Source: CAZQDP01 sp964592375 (lineage in GTDB: Bacteria; Bacillota; Clostridia; RUG12999). From it: a stretch of DNA of 32,925 bases. Every line of letters begins with the position of its first letter. The first letter of the stretch is position 1. Where the stretch lies: NCBI GenBank assembly GCA_964592375.1, contig CAZQDP010000018.1, positions 1-32,925 of the forward strand. Reading direction: 5' to 3'. The position numbers were made by a program, and so were the translations under genes. Of the stretch, positions 1 through 7,461 are shown one piece after another. The notes under the pieces are model-generated. The model worked only from the letters and a program-made list of their open reading frames with translations. It did not search any database and was not told the origin of the DNA.

Positions 1-34
1 AAGGGCTTGTGGAACTAAAGTAAAAAAGTAATTT

Positions 35-67
35 AAAAAGGTGCAGCGAAAAATGCTGCACCTTTTT
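35..67. terminator. Bidirectional intrinsic terminator
   Basis: A long hairpin pairs A35-C47 with G55-T67 around a seven-base loop. It has a GC-rich core (GGTGCAGC/GCTGCACC), an A-run on the left and a T-run on the right, so it can terminate in both directions. It would close the minus-strand CBS gene about 90 bases away and any plus-strand gene ending left of the window. Confidence 0.85.
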
Positions 68-157
68 TGACTGTCACCGATTTGTGTGTGTTATCTTTTC
101 ATGATAAAACAACTCTTTTTGTAAGAATTGTATCAATGCAACAGCAAAGACAATCTT

Positions 158-586
158 TTAATGTTTTTTATGACAGCCAAAGGATATTTCACTCAGCGCA
201 TCCGAAGCTTCAAACATATATTGGTTTGTGGTAGCGATATCTCCTATAGAGATCAGTCCAACAACCTTACCGTCATCAATCACCGGAAGCCTTCGAATTT
301 TGTCGTTTGCCATGATATCTGAAGCTGTGGTTACATCATTACTGCTCGATACAGTGTATACGTCCGTGGTCATGATATCACGAACCTTCTGCGTCTTAAA
401 ATCGTGTGAGATAGCAATGCTGCGAACAACGATATCCCTATCGGTGATGATCCCACGAAGCTTATCGCCCGACATAACAGGGATACAGCCAATATTGTGC
501 TGCTGCATCATTTGTGCAGCACACTCCACGCTTTCATTTTCATCAATGCTCACAACAGGTCCGGTCATTACATCTTGAATTTTCAT
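158..586 (-). CDS. Two-CBS-domain protein (YhcV-like)
   Basis: This 142-residue protein is two CBS motifs and little else. The first covers about residues 5-60 (starting KIQDVMTGPVVSIDENES, ending GIITDRDIVVR). The second covers about 70-125 (VRDIMTTDVYTV, ending RLPVIDDGKVVGLISIGDIA). Stand-alone CBS pairs of this kind bind adenine nucleotides and act as cytoplasmic sensors; the partner cannot be read from the sequence. The ATG at 586 has a CCTCC (minus-strand GGAGG) ribosome site at 593-597, which fixes the start. It lies 123 bases downstream of spmA on the same strand and may be cotranscribed. The short C-terminal tail is His- and Lys-rich (GCHKKH). Family is certain, role unknown. Confidence 0.88.
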   Translation of the reverse strand: MKIQDVMTGPVVSIDENESVECAAQMMQQHNIGCIPVMSGDKLRGIITDRDIVVRSIAISHDFKTQKVRDIMTTDVYTVSSSNDVTTASDIMANDKIRRLPVIDDGKVVGLISIGDIATTNQYMFEASDALSEISFGCHKKH

Positions 587-709
587 GAGCAGCCTCCGTT
601 TTTCATAGCTGTGTGGCGATGTGTTTTTGCCACGCTCCTATTTTGTCCCGAAATTCCTTCATCATGCAAAGAAAAAAAGGGGAAAATCGTTAAATTTTTA
701 AAAATTGAA

Positions 710-1273
710 TTAGTGTTTACCCACGAGGCTAATGCCGGCAAGAAGACCTGCCGCGGAGGCAATCCAGATAGGTACCATAATCTCATATGGCGCCAAGGAG
801 CCTTCGGTTATTCTCATGGCAATCAGCGTAGCTGGGAGAATTTGAAGAGAAGCGGTATTGAGCACCACCAGCATAATCATATGACGTGAGGCAACGGAAG
901 GGGTTTGGTTGATTTTTTCCAATTCTTCCATTGCACAAAGGCCGGGTGGCGTGGCGGCATTTCCAAGCCCTAAAAGATTGGCGACGAGATTCATCAGTAT
1001 ATTGTTGCCCGCTGCACTCTTTGCGCCAAGACCGGGAAAAAGCAAGGAAAACAAAGGCTGTAGCCACTTGGCAAATCCTTTTATCAGACCGCTCGCATCT
1101 GCAATATTCATCAGTCCCTTCCATAAACACATAATCCCAAGCAGGCTGATGGCAAGGCCAATTGCATCCTTTGCGCCTGAAAATGCGGCGGCGGACACCT
1201 GCTCAGTTTTTCCAGTGAAAAAAGAAAGAATAATGGAAAATGCAATTATACAGCACCAAACCACATTGAGCAT
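710..1273 (-). CDS. spmA: Spore maturation protein A
   Basis: A 187-residue membrane protein of the nucleoside-recognition (Gate) family. The start MLNVVWCCIIAFSIILSFF, the segment GAKDAIGLAISLLGIM, the motif NLLGLGNAATPPGLCAMEEL and the later NTASLQILPATLIAMR follow the SpmA pattern as I know it from Bacillus. SpmA and SpmB work together in spore core dehydration. The length is close to the usual 190-200. The ATG at 1273 lacks a strong ribosome site, but the N-terminus matches the family, so I keep it. The gene normally next to it, spmB, is not downstream; a CBS-domain gene is there instead. A sigma-E-like promoter lies just upstream. Confidence 0.9.
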   Translation of the reverse strand: MLNVVWCCIIAFSIILSFFTGKTEQVSAAAFSGAKDAIGLAISLLGIMCLWKGLMNIADASGLIKGFAKWLQPLFSLLFPGLGAKSAAGNNILMNLVANLLGLGNAATPPGLCAMEELEKINQTPSVASRHMIMLVVLNTASLQILPATLIAMRITEGSLAPYEIMVPIWIASAAGLLAGISLVGKH

Positions 1274-1305
1274 GAAATCACATCCGCTCTTTAATTTGTT
1301 TTTTT

Positions 1306-1334
1306 ATGATATGCAGGGCATGACCTCGTTATTC
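1306..1334 (-). promoter_or_regulatory. Candidate sigma-E promoter for spmA
   Basis: On the minus strand, GAATAAC (1334-1328) and CATATCAT (1313-1306) are separated by 14 bases. This resembles the Bacillus sigma-E mother-cell consensus (GMATATT, about 14 bases, CATACAMT), with a six-of-eight match at -10. It ends about 33 bases before the spmA start, and spmA is a sporulation gene, which supports the reading. It is a consensus comparison only. Confidence 0.45.
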
Positions 1335-1337
1335 CTT

Positions 1338-1366
1338 TTTATAAATTAGTGCATCTCATATAACAA
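1338..1366 (-). promoter_or_regulatory. Candidate sigma-A promoter upstream of spmA
   Basis: Minus-strand TTGTTA (1366-1361), 17 bases, TATAAA (1343-1338). Spacing is ideal and four of six -35 bases match. It could give vegetative transcription of spmA and the CBS gene, or be chance in AT-rich DNA; the sigma-E-like site is closer to the gene. Confidence 0.4.
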
Positions 1367-1406
1367 ATATAAATGAAAAGAAGATAAACAACGACTTAAG
1401 CTGCCC

Positions 1407-1435
1407 TTGACGATAACATGATAACGGTGTATAAT
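1407..1435 (+). promoter_or_regulatory. Sigma-A promoter of the HEAT-repeat gene
   Basis: TTGACG (1407-1412), 17 bases, TATAAT (1430-1435): one mismatch from the full consensus. Transcription would begin near 1442, leaving a leader of only about 10-20 bases before the coding region. Confidence 0.8.
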
Positions 1436-1451
1436 ATCCATGAATTGAGAG

Positions 1452-2561
1452 GTGAATAACATTACAAAGAAGAAGTTCAAGAGTGATTTTTATCGAGGCT
1501 TAGGCTCTGCCTTATTGGAGCTTCAAAGCTGCGAAAACCCTCAAAAATATTATGATATTGTGCATTATGGCTGCTTGCACAATACAACCTACGATATGCA
1601 GTGCGAGGGTAATCGAGGATGGTATTTACATCAGGCGGCTAATTGTGTGGGCGGTGCTTCTATACTGAAGGCCAATATTGAAAGGTATGCACAGTCATTT
1701 ACAGATTATTGGCTTTTTGAGCAACTAACCAGTGTTTTATACCATTTTGCAGCGGATGGAAGCAAAGACGCTCGCATGGCACTTTATGATAAGTATGAAA
1801 TTTTGATAGATATACTGTCTCATATGAATATGGCAAGGCAAAATTCAGTATGCGATAAAAGAGACATGTTTGACATGCTATGTGAGTGGATTGTTTTACT
1901 GGATGGCTGGCATGCATTTAAGAAAATTGTAAACGAAGTCAGCGAAAGGCTTATTCCTCGTGATGATTATTTCTTCTCTGAAGAGTTTTATGACATTGCA
2001 AAAAATAAATTCGGTAAAAAACGAGTGGAGTTATACTTAACAAAACAGTCAGAGAAAAGCCAATTCATCCGGCGTTACTTGCACCATGCGCAGGAAAGGG
2101 ATCATCGCAAATTAGAAGTAGGCCATATTCCTACGCTTGAAGAAGTGATTGAAGGTGTAAATGGAGAGCGGTTTCAAGGCCGTGGACTTTCTATGTACTT
2201 TGCAAAAAATGCCAGTTTGGATGATTTAGAAAAGCTGTTCTTTACTGCAATGGCAGAAACGGATTTACTAAAGCGAGCAGAGCTTATATGGGGATTGAGA
2301 AGTGCAAAGTGCTCAATTCCTGAAGCATTCATTAACGAATTACTTGAAAGTGAAAATGAAGATATTCGTGATACGGCATTCTATATCATGGGAAAGACTC
2401 CTTCTCCTAAAATGCGCGAATACGCGCTCATGCTTATGGAGAGAGGAGAGGATGATATAAATGCCATATCACTACTGTCGGAAAATCTGACTAAAAGCGA
2501 CGAGAATTTGTTTTGCATGCGTATAAAATCAATTCCAGTAAAATTTAATGAAGGTGCCTGA
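1452..2561 (+). CDS. HEAT-repeat protein, portion before an in-frame TGA
   Basis: An open frame of 369 codons. The C-terminal half has alpha-helical pairs typical of HEAT-like repeats (for example SLDDLEKLFFTAMAETDLLK and NELLESENEDIRDTAFYIMG). I recognise it only as a HEAT-type scaffold; no catalytic motif is visible. The frame stops at TGA 2559-2561, but the same frame continues open to 2813 with matching content, so this is probably the first four fifths of one gene. The start is uncertain. GTG 1452 lies inside the sequence GAGAGGTGA (1447-1455), which looks like the ribosome site itself. The best-spaced start after that site would be an ATT at 1461. Confidence 0.65.
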   Translation: MNNITKKKFKSDFYRGLGSALLELQSCENPQKYYDIVHYGCLHNTTYDMQCEGNRGWYLHQAANCVGGASILKANIERYAQSFTDYWLFEQLTSVLYHFAADGSKDARMALYDKYEILIDILSHMNMARQNSVCDKRDMFDMLCEWIVLLDGWHAFKKIVNEVSERLIPRDDYFFSEEFYDIAKNKFGKKRVELYLTKQSEKSQFIRRYLHHAQERDHRKLEVGHIPTLEEVIEGVNGERFQGRGLSMYFAKNASLDDLEKLFFTAMAETDLLKRAELIWGLRSAKCSIPEAFINELLESENEDIRDTAFYIMGKTPSPKMREYALMLMERGEDDINAISLLSENLTKSDENLFCMRIKSIPVKFNEGA

Positions 2562-2573
2562 CATTCGGCTTTT

Positions 2574-2813
2574 ATGTCTGCGGAGACAGGACTAGAACAT
2601 ATAAAAGGCAAACCCAAAACGGATTTATTCCAGTATATTTATCAACAGACATATTGTAGCGCTTGTCGTTTGCGAATCGTAAGACTCATGCGCAAAAAGA
2701 AAGTCTTTTCAGACGATATTTTACATGAATGTTTGTATGATTCAAATGAAGAAATAAGGAAATTTGCCGCAATGTCGTTGAAAAGAAGGCGTGTTTATGA
2801 TCTGTGGCTTTAG
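2574..2813 (+). pseudogene. C-terminal remainder of the HEAT-repeat gene
   Basis: An open frame of 79 codons from an internal ATG, in phase with the preceding frame. It has no ribosome site of its own and contains one HEAT-like helix pair plus a CSAC motif. It is best treated as the downstream part of the interrupted gene, not as a separate protein. Confidence 0.6.
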
Positions 2814-2893
2814 TTTTCTGTTTTACGGTTAATTAAGTTGGGTATATGATAATAGCAAATACAAGAAAATTTTACTTAAATGAGTGGAGACTA

Positions 2894-2922
2894 TTGTATT
2901 TTTTTATAAATTCATATATAAT
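2894..2922 (+). promoter_or_regulatory. Promoter upstream of the hutP-like gene
   Basis: TTGTAT (2894-2899), 17 bases, TATAAT (2917-2922). The -10 is perfect and the -35 matches at three of six. Transcription would start near 2929, just before the ribosome site at 2953, and could serve the whole hutP-cmk-plsC-ispH/rpsA run. Confidence 0.6.
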
Positions 2923-2962
2923 AAAGATTGAAATTGTGCAGGATAAGCCTGTGGAGGAAGAT

Positions 2963-3379
2963 ATGAAAGAAAACGGAAGCAAATTGGCTGCCTCGGCAGC
3001 CATCAAAATGTCTCTTTCGGCCTCGCGTGAGGAAGAAAAGCAGATGGAGAGCATTTATAAAGCACAAGGCATTGCCTGTTGCGCGGCAGACTTCGGTGGG
3101 GAGTTTATTTCCTCTGTTGCCAAAATCATTGAGCGCGCCATTGTGGCAGCAAAGCGGCAAGGCATCATTGAGGAATCTCACTTGGAGGAGGGTGCAGTGG
3201 CAGGTGCCGCAAGAGAAGCAATCAGTCAAATCATGAACAAAGCAATTGGCCTGAATGTGGGTGGGAAAATTGCAATTGCTCGATTTGAAGACCATATTGC
3301 AGTTGCAGTGTTTTTCGGCATCGGACTGTTACATTTAAATGAAATGGCCATTGGGCTTGGACATAGGGTTTGCAAATAA
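2963..3379 (+). CDS. HutP-family RNA-binding regulator
   Basis: A 138-residue protein started at ATG 2963, because GGAGG sits at 2953-2957 in front of it; the longer frame from 2846 has no ribosome site. The central SHLEEGAVAGAAREA and the ending HIAVAVFFGIGLLH followed by IGLGHRVCK resemble Bacillus HutP, the histidine-responsive antiterminator. In HutP the metal site uses His73, His77 and His138. Here H73 is kept, the next position is G77, and H134 probably matches His138. A changed metal site suggests another ligand or none. No hut genes are nearby; the neighbour is cmk, 78 bases on. Family assignment is by eye. Confidence 0.7.
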   Translation: MKENGSKLAASAAIKMSLSASREEEKQMESIYKAQGIACCAADFGGEFISSVAKIIERAIVAAKRQGIIEESHLEEGAVAGAAREAISQIMNKAIGLNVGGKIAIARFEDHIAVAVFFGIGLLHLNEMAIGLGHRVCK

Positions 3380-3457
3380 AACCGGGTTATGGACGTTGTC
3401 GCACAAATGCATTCGTGGCGGTAAGATAGGTAGGCGATATTCGTTCTTTGGAAAGGA

Positions 3458-4147
3458 ATGAAGGCTTTGAATTCAATTGCAATTGACGGGCCGGCAGGCG
3501 CAGGAAAAAGCACCATATCGAAGGAAGTAGCAAAGCGACTTGGCTATACCTATGTGGATACCGGGGCCATGTATCGGGCAGTCGGTCTGCATATCCTTCG
3601 CAATGGAGCAGATCCACGAGAAGAAGAGCAGGTCGCCACGCTGATGGATGGCATTACCTTAGACATTACATATGATGACAAAGGAGTTCAGCATATTATT
3701 CTGTGCGGGCAAGACGTGAGCGAACTTATCCGCTTGCCGCAGATTTCGATGGCGGCTTCGGATGTGGCTGTATTTCCGGCGGTACGTTTAAAGCTTGTGG
3801 AAATGCAAAGGGAGCTTGCAGAAAGGTATCATGTGGTTATGGACGGGCGGGATATCGGAAGCTATGTTTTGCCTGAGAGCAAGATTAAAATCTTTTTATC
3901 TGCCGATGTGAGAGACCGGGCGAAGCGAAGATACGACGAGCTTTGTTCCAAGGGCGTGCAATGCAATTTCGTTGAAATATTAGAGGATATGAAAAAAAGA
4001 GATTATAATGATATGAATAGAGAGTTTGCGCCTCTTGTGCAGAGCAAGGATGCGATTGCACTTGATACCACGGGTTTTACACTTGATAAATCCATTGAGT
4101 ATATCTATGGGATCATCAGAAAGAGGTTGTTAGAGCTTGATATATAA
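3458..4147 (+). CDS. cmk: Cytidylate kinase
   Basis: Phosphorylates CMP and dCMP with ATP in the cytoplasm. The 229-residue protein shows IAIDGPAGAGKSTISKE (Walker A, about residues 7-23), YVDTGAMYRAVGLH, then DGRDIGSYVLPESKIKIFLS, the conserved CMP-kinase motif, and a basic lid (RDRAKRRYDEL). The length is normal for the short bacterial form. The ATG at 3458 follows GGAAAGG almost without a gap; a TTG at 3467 would have better spacing and loses only three residues, so the start is slightly open. It overlaps the following plsC-like gene by 11 bases, as expected in this operon. Confidence 0.95.
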   Translation: MKALNSIAIDGPAGAGKSTISKEVAKRLGYTYVDTGAMYRAVGLHILRNGADPREEEQVATLMDGITLDITYDDKGVQHIILCGQDVSELIRLPQISMAASDVAVFPAVRLKLVEMQRELAERYHVVMDGRDIGSYVLPESKIKIFLSADVRDRAKRRYDELCSKGVQCNFVEILEDMKKRDYNDMNREFAPLVQSKDAIALDTTGFTLDKSIEYIYGIIRKRLLELDI

Positions 4148-4712
4148 GATTGCGCAGACTTTGGCAAAAATTTGTTATCGATTGGTATTTGGGCTTCGCA
4201 TTTTTGGAGCGGAAAATCTCCCAAAAGAAGGCGGCGCACTGATTTGTGCCAATCACATCAGCAATTTTGATCCGCCGGCTATTTCCGCCGCTATTAGTCG
4301 CAAGGTTCGGTTTTTAGCGAAAAAGGAGCTGTTTAAAAATCGGCTTTTCGGAAAAATCATTTTAGCGCTGGGAGCGACTCCTTTAGATCGAGGCGGAATG
4401 GATACCTCTGCCGTGCGAAAAAGCATTGCAATTTTAAAAAACAATGAATTGCTACTGCTCTTCCCCCAAGGAACACGACGAGAAGATCTTAAAAAAGAAC
4501 AGTTTAAGGATGGTGCGGCGACCTTAGCCGTGATGGCAAATGTACCCATCGTTCCGGTTTGCATTGTAGGAAAGTATCGGCCATTTGGAGGGCTTCGTGT
4601 GTATATTGGACAGCCTATCTCGGCTACCGTTATTCGGGAGGGCATCAAAGAAATCGGCGGTGGCATACTGATTTACGAAAGGATACGGGAGCTTTATGAA
4701 AAGCGGCATTGA
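4137..4712 (+). CDS. plsC: 1-acyl-sn-glycerol-3-phosphate acyltransferase
   Basis: Transfers an acyl chain to lysophosphatidic acid at the membrane, giving phosphatidic acid. The 191-residue protein has the HX4D catalytic motif (NHISNFDPP, H40 and D45) and the later block LLFPQGTRRE at about 108-116, where most family members have EGTR; here the glutamate is Q111. The motif PIVPVCIVG follows. The start is TTG 4137 inside the end of cmk; no ATG fits. The gene overlaps ispH-rpsA by 17 bases, so translation is probably coupled. The substrate chain donor cannot be read from the sequence. Another glycerolipid acyltransferase is possible. Confidence 0.88.
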   Translation: MIYKIAQTLAKICYRLVFGLRIFGAENLPKEGGALICANHISNFDPPAISAAISRKVRFLAKKELFKNRLFGKIILALGATPLDRGGMDTSAVRKSIAILKNNELLLLFPQGTRREDLKKEQFKDGAATLAVMANVPIVPVCIVGKYRPFGGLRVYIGQPISATVIREGIKEIGGGILIYERIRELYEKRH

Positions 4713-7104
4713 GGTGAAGGTTGCAAAAACAGCCGGTTTTTGTTTTGGCGTGCGGCGTGCAGTGGAGCAGGCACAAAGGGCAACTGAGGAAAATAAAGGG
4801 CGTATTTACTCCTACGGCGAGCTTATACACAATCCTCAAGAGGTGGAAAGACTAAGGCGTAGCGGCATTATACCGATATATGAAATGGAAGATATTTCCG
4901 AAGGCACGGTGATCATTCGAACTCACGGCGTGAGGGAGGAAATCATTCACATTTTAAAGTCAAAAAAAGTGGAAATAATAGATTTAACCTGTCCTTATGT
5001 AAAAAAAATTCACAATATTGCAAAAAAGTATTGCCAAGATGGGTATAAAATTGTTATAATAGGGGATAAGTCACACCCTGAGGTTGTGGGTATACGCGGT
5101 TGGTGTGAGCGTTCCGTTGTCGTGGCTGCAAAAGAGGATGTAGCGCAAGCCATTTCAGAAGACGATAAAATTTGTGTTGTAGCCCAAACCACCATAGGGA
5201 TTCAAATGTGGAAGCAAGTGGTGGATATGATTAAAACCGTATCACCGGAGGCTGTTGTTTTTGATACTGTCTGCTCAGCTACGCAGGAGAGGCAGGCAGA
5301 AGCAGTTGGCATTGCCTCTGTGGCGGATTTGATGCTTGTGGTAGGCGGAAAAAGCAGTGCGAACACTCGCAAGCTTTATGAACTCTGCAAAGTTGTGTGC
5401 AAACGCACATTTTATATAGAGCATGCAGGGGAAATCCCTTGTGTGGATGACAGCGATATTCAAATCGTTGGCATCACGGCCGGTGCTTCAACACCCGGCC
5501 ATATCATAAAGGAGGTCATTGATACAATGGAAGAAAATAACGTAATAAGTACAGAAGAACTTAGCTTTGCAGAGGCATTTGAACAATCATTAAAATCTTT
5601 AAATACAGGAGATACGGTTACCGGTACGGTGATGGAAATTCGCATGAATGAAATTGTCGTTGACCTGGGATTTAAATCGGATGGCATCATCCCTTTGTCC
5701 GAACTTACAGACGATCCCACACTTTTGCCTTCTGATATTGTGAAGGTTGGCGATGAGATTACGGCTTATGTTGTTCGTGTAAATGATGTTGAAGGTCAGG
5801 TTACACTTTCGAAGAAAAAAGCTGAATTTGACAAGAATTACCGAGTTGTTTTAGCGGCTTATGAAACGGGTGAGGTGCTTTCGGGCAAGGTGATTGAGGT
5901 GATGAAGGCCGGTGTACAGGTGCTTGTCAGCGGCGTGAGAATTTTTGTGCCGGCATCCCAATCCTCCGATCGGTTCATGGCGGACTTAGAGGTACTCAAA
6001 GGGACGGACGTTCAACTGCGCATTATCGATGTAAATGATCGCCGCAGAAGAATTACAGGCTCCATTAAAAGTGTACTGAAGGAAGAAAACCAGAAAAAGA
6101 GAGAGATTTTTTGGGGCGATGTGGCTGAGGGCAAGCAATATACCGGTGTGGTAAAAAGCCTCACAGACTTTGGCGTTTTCGTGGATATCGGTGGAGTGGA
6201 CGGGCTGGTACATATTACCGAGCTGTCCTGGAAGAACATTCGGCATCCCAGTGATGTTGTCAAAGAAGGGGATACCATCGAGGTGTTCATCAAAAGTATT
6301 GATCGAGAAAAGGGCAAAATTTCATTAGGATATAAAAAGGATGAGGACAATCCTTGGGAAGCATTTAAAGCAAAATATAAGGTTGGCGATGTTGTAACCG
6401 GCAAAGCCGTCAGAATTGTACCTTTTGGTGTGTTTGTGGATGTTGATGGCGTTGATGGTCTCATTCATATCTCTGAGCTTTCTTGGAGAAGAATTAATCA
6501 TCCCGGCGAGGTTGTGAAGGAAAATCAGGTTATTGAAGCATATATTAAGGATATTGATTATGATAAAAAGAAAGTATCCTTAGGCTACAAAAAAATCGAA
6601 GACAATCCGTGGGAAGTATTTAAGAACAAGTACCATGAAGAGGATGTTGTTTCCTGCAAGATAGTCAGAATTACTACATTCGGTGCTTTTGCAGAAATCA
6701 TTGAAGGTGTGGATGGACTAATTCACATCTCTCAGATTTCCAATGAAAAGATTGGCAAGGTGCAGGATAAGCTGAGTGTTGGAGATCAGGTGGATGCAAA
6801 AATCACCGAGATTAAAATGGATACCGGCAAGGTGTCCTTAAGCATTCGTGCGCTTCTAGCACAGGAAGAAGAGAGCGTAACGGCAGAGCCTGCCAATCAG
6901 AGCGGCGATGAAGCTTCTTTAGGGAATGTCAAGTCGCAAGAGAGCGCCACAAAAGGTGAGGAAGAGGTGGGCATTACAACCATGGAGGCAGCATTTGGAG
7001 ATATTCAGGTTGCCCAAGAGGAGCCCGCGGAAGAAGAAAAGCCAAAGCGTGGAAGAAAAAAGAAGGAAGACACCTCTGCCCCAGAAGAAGCGGGCCAAGA
7101 ATAA
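4696..7104 (+). CDS. ispH/rpsA: IspH-ribosomal protein S1 fusion
   Basis: An 802-residue fusion of 4-hydroxy-3-methylbut-2-enyl diphosphate reductase and S1 protein, an arrangement known from Clostridia. Residues 1 to about 277 are IspH: iron-sulfur cysteines C16 (AGFCFGVRRAV), C99 (DLTCPYVKK) and C193 (DTVCSATQ), with the THGV motif between the first two. It makes IPP and DMAPP in the non-mevalonate route. Then five S1 RNA-binding domains begin near residues 305, 392, 479, 564 and 648. Domains three and four are the most alike (FGVFVDIGGVDGLVHI and FGVFVDVDGVDGLIHI). A charged tail follows, ending in a Lys-rich GRKKK stretch and acidic residues. The start ATG 4696 has GGGAG five bases away and overlaps plsC. 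A ribosome site with ATG lies exactly at the domain junction. Confidence 0.96.
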   Translation: MKSGIEVKVAKTAGFCFGVRRAVEQAQRATEENKGRIYSYGELIHNPQEVERLRRSGIIPIYEMEDISEGTVIIRTHGVREEIIHILKSKKVEIIDLTCPYVKKIHNIAKKYCQDGYKIVIIGDKSHPEVVGIRGWCERSVVVAAKEDVAQAISEDDKICVVAQTTIGIQMWKQVVDMIKTVSPEAVVFDTVCSATQERQAEAVGIASVADLMLVVGGKSSANTRKLYELCKVVCKRTFYIEHAGEIPCVDDSDIQIVGITAGASTPGHIIKEVIDTMEENNVISTEELSFAEAFEQSLKSLNTGDTVTGTVMEIRMNEIVVDLGFKSDGIIPLSELTDDPTLLPSDIVKVGDEITAYVVRVNDVEGQVTLSKKKAEFDKNYRVVLAAYETGEVLSGKVIEVMKAGVQVLVSGVRIFVPASQSSDRFMADLEVLKGTDVQLRIIDVNDRRRRITGSIKSVLKEENQKKREIFWGDVAEGKQYTGVVKSLTDFGVFVDIGGVDGLVHITELSWKNIRHPSDVVKEGDTIEVFIKSIDREKGKISLGYKKDEDNPWEAFKAKYKVGDVVTGKAVRIVPFGVFVDVDGVDGLIHISELSWRRINHPGEVVKENQVIEAYIKDIDYDKKKVSLGYKKIEDNPWEVFKNKYHEEDVVSCKIVRITTFGAFAEIIEGVDGLIHISQISNEKIGKVQDKLSVGDQVDAKITEIKMDTGKVSLSIRALLAQEEESVTAEPANQSGDEASLGNVKSQESATKGEEEVGITTMEAAFGDIQVAQEEPAEEEKPKRGRKKKEDTSAPEEAGQE
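5509..5529 (+). promoter_or_regulatory. Internal ribosome site and ATG at the IspH/S1 junction
   Basis: AAGGAGGT (5509-5516) is followed after about 10 bases by an in-frame ATG (5527-5529), codon 278 of the fusion. It falls between the end of IspH (HIIKEVIDT) and the linker before the first S1 domain. It looks like the former rpsA start, kept after the ispH stop was lost. It may still give a separate S1-only product of 525 residues. Confidence 0.5.
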
Positions 7105-7197
7105 ATATATTTTTTGCAAGACGAGCTCTTGCGTGAATCAGGCGCAGGGCAGTTTATTTCAATAAAAAACGGTGCGCTTTGTAAATTAAATCATTTC

Positions 7198-7237
7198 AAA
7201 AGGCTACAAGCATTGAAGGATGCATGTAGCCTTTTTT
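7198..7237 (+). terminator. Intrinsic terminator after ispH-rpsA
   Basis: GGCTACA (7202-7208) pairs with TGTAGCC (7225-7231), extended inside by GCAT/ATGC, and is followed by six T. An A-run precedes it, so weak reverse termination is possible. It separates the ispH-rpsA operon from the dcw operon. Confidence 0.85.
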
Positions 7238-7426
7238 CTGATGTACTCCTTCATTATTTTTAATATTGAGGTGCCGCTTGTAGCACTAGATGAAATGACC
7301 AATGCAACGCAAGCTTATTTTTGCCCGCAATTCTTTTCAAAACATGCATCTGAGATGAAAATCACACTATTCTTGCTTTTTCTACAAAAATAAACAAAAA
7401 AACATAAAAAAATTTTTAAAAAAGTA
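7238..7426. other. AT-rich intergenic stretch before mraZ
   Basis: Part of the 415-base gap between ispH-rpsA and mraZ. After the terminator I see only AT-rich sequence. A 50-codon frame (7241-7393) exists but lacks a ribosome site and follows directly on the terminator T-run, so I do not call it. Confidence 0.5.
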
Positions 7427-7455
7427 TTGCATTTATGTTAAATTTATAGTACAAT
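7427..7455 (+). promoter_or_regulatory. Sigma-A promoter of the dcw operon
   Basis: TTGCAT (7427-7432), 17 bases, TACAAT (7450-7455), preceded by A- and T-tracts that may act as an UP element. Transcription would begin near 7462, at the first MraZ box. Confidence 0.8.
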
Positions 7456-7461
7456 TCCATT

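Larger units (their letters stand above)
1452..2813 (+). pseudogene. HEAT-repeat gene interrupted by one in-frame TGA
   Basis: Read as one unit, the frame runs from 1452 to the stop at 2811-2813, about 453 codons, broken only by TGA at 2559-2561. There is no frameshift: both parts are in the same phase. The text around the stop reads FNEGA, stop, HSAFMSAETGL, and the second part holds another HEAT-like unit (DDILHECLYDSNEEIRKFA). A single TGG-to-TGA change of a tryptophan would explain it. A short hairpin (TGTCT-GCGG-AGACA, 2575-2588) follows the TGA at a distance compatible with a bacterial selenocysteine signal, but it is weak. Loss by nonsense mutation is my preferred reading; sequencing error and recoding remain possible. 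Confidence 0.6.

Noticed and set aside
497..889. 130-residue plus-strand frame across the CBS and spmA region
   Set aside because: Antisense to two recognisable genes and without a ribosome site.
2559..2561. TGA read as tryptophan by a variant genetic code
   Set aside because: TGA is the natural stop of rsmH, plsC, ftsW, murA and kdpD in the same window.
7112..7128. Hairpin GCAAGA-CGAGC-TCTTGC just after ispH-rpsA
   Set aside because: The T-run precedes the stem instead of following it, so it could only end minus-strand transcription, and no minus-strand gene is there.
7241..7393. 50-codon plus-strand frame starting ATG 7241 before mraZ
   Set aside because: It follows directly on the terminator T-run, has no ribosome site and no recognisable sequence.
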